From assembly GCA_021018995.1 (NCBI GenBank), contig CM037595.1, forward strand, positions 98,049,491-98,113,490: a DNA stretch of 64,000 bases, written 5' to 3'. Under the pieces are notes generated by a model. It saw only the letters and a program-made list of their open reading frames with translations. It did no database searches and was not told where the DNA came from. The DNA is from Chloranthus sessilifolius. Lineage: Eukaryota; Streptophyta; Magnoliopsida; Chloranthales; Chloranthaceae. Shown piece by piece: positions 24,701-32,134 of the stretch. The first letter of the stretch is position 1; each line of letters opens with the position of its first letter. A program made the position numbers and the translations under genes.

Positions 24701-27700
24701 TTATAGTCAATTAGGGTTATGGTTAGGTGAGGAAGAAGAATAAAGAGAAGATTGGAGGAAATTAGGGTTGAGTAATTGTTACTCTACCCTTTCTATTATT
24801 AGTATTAACCTCCTTAATATAAGTAAACTACCTAATTGGCTTACACCACAAATATTAAGTAAATATTCTAACACTTCCCCTCAAGTTGGCGAATAGATGT
24901 CAATCATGTCCAACTTGGATGATATGCCTTTCAGTCTGACTCTTCCAACCACCTTGGTGAGGATGTCAGCTAACTAATATTCAAAAGCAACATGTAGTGT
25001 GCAAAATTCTTGAGATCGACTTTCTCTCACACAAGGTGACATTCAACTGCTATGTGCTTGGTTCTCGTGAAAAAACGGATTTTTTGTTATATGTCATGTC
25101 GCTTCGTAGTCACCATAAAGTCAATGGGAGTTGTACTCGGACACCCAAGTCATTAAGGATGAACTTCAACCATATCCCTTTTCTAGCATCTTGGGATATA
25201 GTTTTGTACTCAGCCTCAGCATGAATTGGCAACAACTTTTTGCTTCTTGCTCTTCCTAGCAACCAGATTCCCTCCTAGGAACGTGACATAGCTTGTGGTG
25301 AATATCCTATCACTAACAGACCCAGTATAATTTGCATCAGTAAACACTTCCACATTCAAGTGTCCATGATTGCAATATAGAAGCCCTCTGTGAGGGATGG
25401 ACATCACATATCTCAAAATCTGATATACTGCTTCAAGAGGAGGAGATCGAGGGTTTGAGAGGCATGCATATACTGACACACCACACTAATTGCTTATGCG
25501 ATGTCAAGCCTGGTGATAGTAAGATAAACAAGTTTGCCCACTAGTCTTTGATACTTAGTAACAACCATAAGGAGTTCACCAGTTGGTTCTATGATTTTAG
25601 TCCATTGGAGTCTCAATGGGTTTGCGTCCGAACATACTAGCTTGTTTCAAGACATCTAGGGCATACTTCTTTTGTGATAATATCAAATATGACGACTTCA
25701 ATGCCAAGAAAATACCGCAGAGTCCATAGGTCTTTGATGTCAAAGACCTTGCAGAGATAGTAACTCAGCTTAAGGATTTATTCACAGTCATCTCCAGTGA
25801 CAATGACGTCATCAACATACACAATGAGGGCAGTTGTACGCGCTTCTCTCTCAACAAATAATGTATGATCACAGTGGCTCCTCTGGTACCCAAACTGCAT
25901 CACAACATCGTTGAATTTTTTGAACCAAGCTCTTGGAAATTGCTTGAGGCCATAGATATCCTTCCTCAATTTGCAAACTTCCCTCCCTGAAGAAGAAACT
26001 CCGGAGGTAGAGCCATGTACACTTCTTTTTTGAGGTCACCATATAGGAAGGCATTTTAGACATTAACGTGAAAAAGTGGCAAATCCTTGTTAGTAGCCAA
26101 GGATAGAACCTGGATAGAGTTGAGCTAAGTTACCGGGTAAATGTCTCCTAAAAATCAATTCTACAGGTCTGAGTATACCCCTTGGCGACAAGTCTTACCT
26201 TGAACCTTTCTATGACCCATCTGAGCAATACTTCACAATGTACCAGCCAGCAACCCAATAATATCGCATGTCCTATTATGCTCAAGGGCTCTCAGTCTCT
26301 ATTCCATAGCATATTTCCATTTTGATTGCAATAAAGCTTTATAAACAGATGATGGAATAAATGTAGAATCTGAGGATGAGATAAAACTCAAATAACAAGA
26401 TGATAGAGCATGATAAGATAAAAACTTACTAATGGTATGTCTTGTACCTTTACGAAGAGTAATAGGAAGATTAAGATCAGAAGGAAGAGAATATGTTCAT
26501 GAGAAGATCTTTGAACCGCGTCATGAGCTAGAGGGGGTCCTCCGTTTTGTTGAATTGAGAATATTTTCAATTTAAGAAAGAAGAGCATTGCATTTGCCTA
26601 TGAAAATTAGCAAATTCAATTGAGGATATTTTCAATTTAAGCACAACTAAGATCTTCTTCAAACCCTTATTCTTATTCTTAGGGTTAGCAAAGCAAATGA
26701 TATGGTAGATGCTCTAATGAAAAAATTTGTCATATCCTTACTGATGGAGATTCCATCAAAAGAAGTATATATTTCTTATCGATAACAGAAGCAAATAAGT
26801 TGGTGGGGGATTGCTACCACAAGACTTATGGAGGGGATTTTTCCTTTGATGTATTATACTCTTTCCAGTTTGCTTTGTACTCCACTTAATTGGTTTTTTA
26901 TCATAAACTCTTCACTCTAATTAGTGACCTACTTTCCAAATTTTTATTTCTTAATATATTGGTTCAACATATATTAAGAAAGGACCTCTCCCTCATTCAG
27001 AGTATATATAGAAAAAGAGAGAGAGAGGGGGGGGGGGGGGATCTATTCCTGCGATTATATAGTTATAGAATAAGGCTTCATTACGACACCCACATATTTT
27101 GCCCAAAAAAAAAACTAAAAGGCCATTTTTGACACTATTAATTTACAAAAAATTTAGCAAAATGAGTAAAATCTTACAAACACTTTCAATCTGTGTCATC
27201 AGTTTGCAAATTGCAATTAATAATACTTTAGATTTTTAGTGATTGTGTATCCAAACAGTAATAAGTTGTTAACAGATACATCTCGCATAAATACACAACC
27301 AGTACCTAAATTGTTAACAGTCACATCTAGCATCATGATCCTATTTGGAATCTTTCTTATTTATCCATTTATCAAGCCATATTTCAAAGAATAGGTATCC
27401 TTCCAAATTCCACATGTTAATCTTTTTTATGTTGAAGATGTATTTCGCATCCCTTTTTATGTTGTTATCTGTTTGAGTGTATCAACTACGCACCTGAATC
27501 CCCACAATTGGCATTCGACTACTTAATACTTATCGAAATTGATAAAACAAATCAATCATCATATAGAAGCTCCATACAACGAGAACAACATTGAAAAGGA
27601 CTGTGATTTCATATCCTTTCAATTTTGGAAGACAGAGAGAGAGAGAGAAACAGATCAGGAAGAAAAACCTTAAAAATAGAGCACAGGAGCTTTGCCCCAG

Positions 27701-28592
27701 CAAGTAGTCGCAAACAATGTCTGCAAACATCCACCTTACATTTCTGATATGTTTCAAAAGTGGGTTTCCTTTCTGCACAATAAAGCCACAAAAAAAATTG
27801 GGAACTCGGTGCACGGAAATGAGATTGAAACAAATTCAAGCAGGGTCAAAGTGAGAAGGTTTAGCAGTTCCACAAGAGGCATTAATAAATGTGTTGTGCT
27901 GAACAAGCTCACCCGAAAATATAAATAAAATATTAGTTCAGACTGCAATCTTTATAAGTTTCAAATTAATTGAGATGGGGACTGGGGAGATTAAAAAAAA
28001 AACTGAGCTCATCTCTCGGTAATCTTTAAGAATGGGGTATGGATATAACAAGTGATAACAAATTGTTAAATGAACTCAAAATTTTCCCTATCAAAAAAAA
28101 AAAAAAATTAATTAAAAAAGGATACGCACTGACATGCCCTCAATCAAATGCCCCATAACACACAAATTTCATATATATTTTGATATAAATTTTGAATGCC
28201 CCATAACATACAAATTTGATACAAATTTCCAAGTTGCATTATCTTCCCCTTGTTATTTTGGTATGTGTTTGGACACATAATTTCTATATATTACATTGTG
28301 ATGCTACAACAAAGTGAAAGTGTCCAAAAAGTTGGGCTATCCATTTTATTCAAAGTGGATAATTTATCCCAAATCATGATTGCTTTTGATTTAAGTAGGA
28401 TTTGAAGCAAAAACAACAATAATAGTACCCAATGAAAAGCTACATTTCCTACATAAATATATATTATGACACATAAAGGTAGCTACCAAGGACCAGGTAA
28501 CTTACCTGGTCCCGCATTATTTTCCTGCCACATGGCACCCAATCACATGATCGGGTGCCGCATAAGGAGCGGCTCGATGATCATAACTATTG

Positions 28593-28653
<61 letters not shown>

Positions 28654-28954
28654 CATTGTGTGGTGAATAGAGTCAAATGCACGGAAAATGAACACGCTAA
28701 AACCACAATTGGTTTCACTGTTCATTTTCCACTTGGTTGACACCATTGACCATACGGATTCATATATTTTATTATTATTTTTTCAGGATTCTAATTTACA
28801 AAGACTACAGGATTGTTGCCAAGACTCTTCTATTGTGCCAAAATACTCGTAAACCAACTACATTATAAAAATCCTGTAAAGTGGATAATACAGGATTACA
28901 AAAAAATACAGGAATTTGATAGAATGTTGATAACAAATCACCGCCGCCATTAAA

Positions 28955-28989
<35 letters not shown>

Positions 28990-29163
28990 CTCACCTGCCT
29001 GTGACTGACAAGGATCGCATTACGACTTAGAACAGGCGAAGGTGAAAATGAAGAAGAAGAAGTAGAAGCTGAAGCCGAAGCCGAGGTCTGCGGTGCAGGG
29101 TGCCTTAATAAAGAAGATACAGATAAGGACACTGGTCTTATACACACCAAAACAACTGTTTGC

Positions 29164-29218
<55 letters not shown>

Positions 29219-29514
29219 GAAACCCTAATTTGGTGTAGAGATGTCATTTGATATGAAGAGAAAGAGAAGAGAGAGGTGAGTGAGAAGGGTACTGACCTGG
29301 GGGAATTATCCGGTGGTGGCTGAGAAGTGGGAGGAGGTGTGTAGAACTCGGAGGATTTGATGAAGGAGAAGGCTTGGGAGAAGGATGAAGATGGACGGAA
29401 GAGATTAGGAGGAGGATTGGGTTGGGAGGTCTCGAATACCTCTTGGTATGATGGTATTTTTATAACAGCGCTTTTTTTCTTCTTTTCATCATGCTGCTCC
29501 TCTTCCTCTTCCAT
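14436..29514 (-). CDS. ERCC1: DNA excision repair protein ERCC1 (RAD10/UVR7), nine exons
   Basis: ERCC1 pairs with XPF (plant UVH1/RAD1) to form the structure-specific nuclease that cuts 5' of DNA lesions in nucleotide-excision repair and trims flaps in recombination. ERCC1 itself has no catalytic site; it binds DNA and stabilises XPF in the nucleus. Nine exons join to 390 codons with all phases matching. Residues about 1-95 are a variable N-terminus ([21 protein letters not shown]). Residues about 100-230 are the Rad10 central domain ([43 protein letters not shown]). Residues 245-300 are the tandem helix-hairpin-helix that binds XPF ([35 protein letters not shown]). The last 90 residues are a charged plant-type tail. 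Length is near the usual plant size of about 400. It looks intact. The 15-kb span is unusual and due to transposons in the introns. Confidence 0.96.
14935..15330. repeat. diverged tandem duplication in ERCC1 intron 8
   Basis: Blocks at about 14940-15075 and 15180-15320 share cttttgacaggat, aaaagctaacttcta / aaaagctggcttcta and ataagcttgag. On the minus strand the second block holds a 68-codon open frame ([20 protein letters not shown]). I do not recognise the peptide; it may be a captured exon or chance. Confidence 0.6.
16133..16188. repeat. (TA)n microsatellite in ERCC1 intron 8
   Basis: An uninterrupted TA run, about 29 bases inside the intron from the exon 8 donor. Confidence 0.95.
16218..16286 (-). 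CDS. ERCC1: ERCC1 exon 8
   Basis: 69 nt, residues 261-283 ([23 protein letters not shown]): the PGIG hairpin of the second HhH motif. Too short for simple ORF detection but unmistakable. Acceptor aaatgcag|tcg, donor cgtaag|gtattt. Confidence 0.95.
16770..16937 (-). mobile_element. TRIM-type solo LTR (fossil)
   Basis: On the minus strand it begins TGTTGAGTTTAGTCCCACAT, then GGGCCTCTCTACTCATTGCC and AATTGGTTTTGAGTTGGA, the signature of a common dicot TRIM LTR. It interrupts the LINE. The far end is approximate. Confidence 0.6.
17174..17525. mobile_element. F2 hAT-like MITE, copy 2 (352 bp)
   Basis: TIRs CAAGGATCAAAAT and ATTTTGATCCATG (one mismatch) with a perfect 8-bp target duplication GGTGGCCC (17166-17173 and 17526-17533). 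The interior is a chain of palindromes (cgatacgtatcgg, tcggacgataatttcaaatt). It lies inside the zf-RVT part of the LINE. Confidence 0.9.
17805..19163. mobile_element. PIF/Harbinger non-autonomous element (1.36 kb)
   Basis: TIRs GGGCATGTTTGATTGCACGT and ATGCAATCAAACACGCCC are flanked by TAA on both sides (17802-17804 and 19164-19166), the 3-bp target duplication of the PIF/Harbinger group. The motif tgtttgattgc recurs subterminally. No DDE transposase or Myb-like ORF is visible, so it depends on a relative. It splits the LINE in ERCC1 intron 7. Confidence 0.92.
19870..20170. repeat. GGCCCAG/GGCCCAA-rich repeat in ERCC1 intron 7
   Basis: Repeated taggcccagctaaa, ggcccagcctaaacctggcc and complementary blocks indicate a decayed miniature element. 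Ends are not resolved. Confidence 0.35.
20250..20321 (-). CDS. ERCC1: ERCC1 exon 7
   Basis: 72 nt, residues 237-260 ([24 protein letters not shown]), entry to the first helix-hairpin-helix. Acceptor tttttgtag|cta, donor ttcggg|gtaagc. Confidence 0.95.
20477..20576 (-). CDS. ERCC1: ERCC1 exon 6
   Basis: 100 nt. Completes S203 and encodes [20 protein letters not shown] and [13 protein letters not shown], the most conserved part of plant ERCC1. Acceptor ccttttcag|c, donor tcacgg|gtatct. Confidence 0.95.
20612..20627. repeat. poly-G run in ERCC1 intron 5
   Basis: About 16 consecutive G on the plus strand (C on the coding strand), close to the exon 6 acceptor at 20577. Confidence 0.9.
21012..21105. 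repeat. compound (TA)n(TG)n(CG) microsatellite in ERCC1 intron 5
   Basis: A TA run passes into a TG run and then into alternating cgcgcacgcgtgcatgcgca. Alternating purine-pyrimidine of this length can adopt Z-DNA. Confidence 0.95.
21678..21714. repeat. (GA)n microsatellite in ERCC1 intron 5
   Basis: A perfect GA run just after a short TA stretch. Confidence 0.95.
22208..22285 (+). mobile_element. tRNA-derived SINE, copy 1
   Basis: An A-box-like TAGCACAAAGG (22213-22223) and a B-box GGTTCGATCCC (22257-22267) at Pol III spacing are followed by cagcttacctat and an A run. Related copies lie at 24251, 39722 and 40018. Confidence 0.6.
23309..23385 (-). CDS. ERCC1: ERCC1 exon 5
   Basis: 77 nt, residues 178-202 ([25 protein letters not shown]). 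Acceptor tgatttcag|gaag, donor ctggag|gtgcca, a weak but phase-consistent site. Confidence 0.93.
23583..23682 (-). CDS. ERCC1: ERCC1 exon 4
   Basis: 100 nt. Completes S144 and encodes [20 protein letters not shown] and [13 protein letters not shown], the core of the nuclease-like domain. Acceptor ggttgcag|t, donor gatgtg|gtaagc. Confidence 0.95.
24120..24405 (+). repeat. copia-type LTR remnant with SINE insertion (fossil)
   Basis: Alignable with the inverted LTR at 24686-24873 (gtagtttgcttat, actaataat, caaccctaatttcc) except for an extra block that is the SINE at 24251-24300. It ends directly at a primer-binding site. Confidence 0.65.
24251..24300 (+). mobile_element. SINE copy 2, inside an LTR
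   Basis: tctcaaggtcaaaggttcga with a B-box GGTTCGAGTCC, then cagcttacctatcaaaaaaa. The related LTR at 24686-24873 lacks this block, which defines it as an insertion. Confidence 0.65.
24406..24417 (+). promoter_or_regulatory. primer-binding site (initiator tRNA-Met type)
   Basis: tggtatcagagc directly after the plus-strand LTR, a full match to the usual plant copia/gypsy primer site. Confidence 0.8.
24686..26360 (-). mobile_element. Ty1/copia 3' portion in ERCC1 intron 3 (broken fossil)
   Basis: On the minus strand: reverse transcriptase ([20 protein letters not shown], catalytic [11 protein letters not shown]), RNase H ([29 protein letters not shown]), a purine tract (gaggggaag), and then an LTR starting TGTTAGAATATTT at 24873 and running to about 24686. 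Gag and most of integrase are absent. Several breaks. It has the same orientation as ERCC1. Confidence 0.85.
26361..27668. other. rest of ERCC1 intron 3, no assigned feature
   Basis: AT-rich intronic DNA. Holds a GA plus G run (27016-27040). A stretch near 26700-26880 may be further copia debris but no motif can be named. Confidence 0.4.
27669..27772 (-). CDS. ERCC1: ERCC1 exon 3
   Basis: 104 nt, residues 110-143 ([31 protein letters not shown]). Acceptor attgtgcag|aaagg, donor tttttaag|gttttt. Confidence 0.95.
28596..28652. repeat. (TA)n microsatellite in ERCC1 intron 2
   Basis: A perfect TA run of 57 bases. Confidence 0.96.
28957..28986. repeat. (TA)n microsatellite next to the ERCC1 exon 2 donor
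   Basis: A 30-base TA run beginning eight bases inside intron 2. Confidence 0.96.
28995..29103 (-). CDS. ERCC1: ERCC1 exon 2
   Basis: 109 nt: completes R73, then residues 74-109, a serine-rich linker ([17 protein letters not shown]) and the start of the Rad10 domain ([12 protein letters not shown]). Acceptor ttattaag|g is the one that keeps phase; a nearby cag acceptor would not. Donor caggcag|gtgagt. Confidence 0.9.
29166..29216. repeat. (TA)n microsatellite in ERCC1 intron 1
   Basis: A 51-base TA run that makes up about a quarter of the 193-bp intron. Confidence 0.96.
29297..29514 (-). CDS. ERCC1: ERCC1 exon 1
   Basis: Codons 1-72 plus two bases, from ATG at 29514. The frame extends upstream through a GA repeat only to a GTG, so this ATG is the natural start. 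Includes [16 protein letters not shown] and [18 protein letters not shown], both typical of plant ERCC1 N-termini. Donor cccag|gtcagt. Confidence 0.93.

Positions 29515-29516
<2 letters not shown>

Positions 29517-29554
<38 letters not shown>
29517..29554. repeat. (GA)n in the ERCC1 5' UTR
   Basis: CT on the plus strand, GA on the coding strand, ending two bases before the ATG. GA runs are frequent in plant core promoters and 5' UTRs. Confidence 0.93.
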
Positions 29555-29557
<3 letters not shown>

Positions 29558-29644
29558 GCTCCAGACTCCAGAGCAGACAGGCTGGTTTGTTTCCAAGGGC
29601 GGTGTGCGGGTCAATCTCCCGTCCCCCTAAGTAGGGGAGCAGAC

Positions 29645-30010
29645 TCGGTCAACCGAACCGCCGAAACTTCGGTTTTTGCAAACCGAACCCTAATTGAAAC
29701 TTTTACTTTTTGGGTCGGTTTCTGCAAATCGAACCCTAAACATTTTGATTTCGGTTAATTGAACTTTTCACCCCCAAAACAGAAACCAAACAGAACCGAC
29801 TTCGGTTTCAATAAGTTTTGTTTAGTTCGATTCGATTCGCTTTTCAGTTTTTCTTTTTTCTTTTTTTTTTTTTATTTTCTTGATTTTTTTTGTCAATTTT
29901 CTCACCTTACTCGGTAGGTTTTTGATTTTTAGCAACCAAAACCCAAACCAAATTGGGCCAAATCGGTTCGGTTCGATGTCAGTTTTCAATCTGTTTCAGA
30001 CATGTTCAGG
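29645..30010. mobile_element. GAACCG-type palindromic MITE
   Basis: Multiple caaaccgaaccctaatt, cttcggttt and aaatcggttcggttcgatg blocks in both orientations. Similar sequence occurs around 42180-44735 and 52372-52730. Exact ends are unclear. Confidence 0.5.
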
Positions 30011-30559
30011 CCGATTTGAAAGGCTCGCTTTTCAATTAGTTTTTATTTGCACCTCTACCACCGACCTTGGGAGATGCACAATACTTGTGAATCAACTATT
30101 ATCGGGTGACCGACCCGTCCACTCTCACCAGGGCCAGCCTTGAGATTTTGGAGGTCCAAGGCTAGTTCCTAAAATGGGGCTCTCGTTCATATTAATCTTT
30201 AAAAAAAAATTGCCACAATATTTTTTTTACAAATAAAACAATACTCATTAATTTTATATTACAAATATCTCTATATTTTATTTTAATATTTATAATTTAA
30301 AAATAAAATTAACGAAAGTATATATTAAAGAAAAATATAACACAAAAAGAGAAAAGCAAAATAGTAGAACATACCCGATGGATCAAGTAACTCAACCACA
30401 TTTTTTATTACTTTAACTGTCATTGAATCTTTCACTGTAATTTTTTATCACTTTAATAATCTCAAAAAGTTTTAAAAATAAGTTCATTGGATAAATCTCA
30501 TCGAGTAGATCAAAATTGACAAGCCATTTGCAAAAAAATGGAACTATAACGAGCTTTGA

Positions 30560-31312
30560 AATCACTATTTTAAGTTAGGGTCATTTGATAAGAAAAATGT
30601 GTGGAGAGTCGGGAAAATAAGTTTTATGGGAGAGGATGGGAAGGGGAGATTTAATCTCTTTCCATCCAATTTTTTTATGCTTTCAATAAATCGATCCTTT
30701 GGAGATCATCTTTTGCTTGGAGGTTTCGGCTTTTTATGTTTCTCTCCTTATTTTTTCCTTATTTTAGAGGTAGAATATAAGAGTTTTATCCTCTCATTGG
30801 TGAGAGTCTTCTTTTCCGAGGAGATCGACTCTACGAAGGCTTTTTTGCAATCCATAATTATTTCTAAAATGGTTGTGATCACAGATTTTACCGACGTTTT
30901 GATGGCTTCGTTTTTGCGCGAACACATACTCTATTTCTACGTCATAAGGCATTGTTTAAAAGCTTCGATTGAAGCGATGTGTGAAGCTTTTGGTCGATGT
31001 TTGCCCCCGTTTCCAACGTGGTGGGAGTTTTTGTGGATCATAAGTTTGTCGATGGTGGTGGCGTCTCTTCGGATGGATCTTCGGTGTTGGTTACCGACGG
31101 ATCTTCAGGATGGTGGTGAATTCTTAAATTTTTACTTTACTTTAAAGGTCCTTGAATTCCGTGTCGATATTAGATGGGTCTTAGATGTCATTCAATGTAT
31201 TTTACTGTTAGTTATTCTAACTACTACTATTGTGGCCCTCTACTATGTAACCGTTCTCCATTTCAAATGAAAAGGATAAAATTTCATCTCAAAAAAAAAA
31301 AAAAAAAAAAAG
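30560..31312 (+). mobile_element. poly-A retroposon, copy 1
   Basis: About 750 bp ending ggataaaatttcatctc plus an A run of about 22 bases. It matches a second copy at 31551-35095 almost base for base. A 223-codon open frame (30599-31270; GKGRFNLFPSNFFM) runs through most of it. Its family is unknown; the A tail and lack of RT suggest a non-autonomous LINE-dependent retroposon or a LINE 3' end. Confidence 0.65.
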
Positions 31313-32134
31313 AGTGTGTGTGTATATATATATATATATATATCAGGGTACCTCTAAACCCGCCCACATCCCAAGCCCTTTGAAAACTATTGAATCCTTT
31401 GAATCATATGACAAAAATCATTTTTCACCCATATCTTTCACTCAATAGTTTGTAAGATCACAGTACACCTATCAAACAATCGGTTTTGAAGCTATTAATT
31501 ACGAAGGACACAGATAAACTTCTAGAGAGAGGAGTTGAAAAAAAACATAGAAGTTGAGAGTCGGAAAAAGAAATTTTATGGGAGGGGGTGGGAAGGGGGG
31601 ATTTAATCCCTTTCCATCCAATTTTTTTATACTTTTAATAAATCGATCCTTTGGGGATCGTCTTTTGCTTGGAGGCTTCGGCTCTCCATATTTCTCTCCT
31701 TGTTTTTTCCTTATTTTAAGGGTAGAATATAGGAGTTTTATCCTCTCATTGGTGAGAGTCTTCTTTTCTGAGGAGATCGACTCTATGAATGTCTTTTTGC
31801 AATCCATACTTGTTTCTGAAATGATTTTGGTCACGGGTTTTATTGACGTTTTAATGGCTTTGTTGTTGCGCGAACACATGCACTATTTCTACACCATGGG
31901 GGATTATTTAAAAGCTTCGATTGAAGCGATTTGTGAAGCTTTTGGTCGGTGTTTGCCCCTGTTTCCAACTTGGTGGGAGCTTTTGTGGATCGTGAATTTG
32001 CCGATGGTGGTGGCATCACTTCGGATGATTTTTCGGTGTTGGTTACCGGTGGATTTTCAAGATGGTGATGGATTCTTGAATTTTTACTTTACTTTGAAGG
32101 TCCCTGAAATCCTTGTCGGTGTTAGATGGGTCTT

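Larger units (their letters stand above)
29515..30128 (-). promoter_or_regulatory. ERCC1 5' flank and likely promoter
   Basis: The region upstream of the ERCC1 start. No clear TATA box was fixed. About 29645-30010 is filled by a palindromic repeat of gaaccgaacc / cggttcggttcg type, probably a miniature element, so most of the proximal promoter is repeat-derived. Confidence 0.5.

Noticed and set aside
29020-29556. 178-codon minus frame read straight through ERCC1 exon 1 and intron 1 as one protein
   Set aside because: The part below 29297 translates the TA repeat and intron; the exon 1 donor and exon 2 phase match ERCC1.
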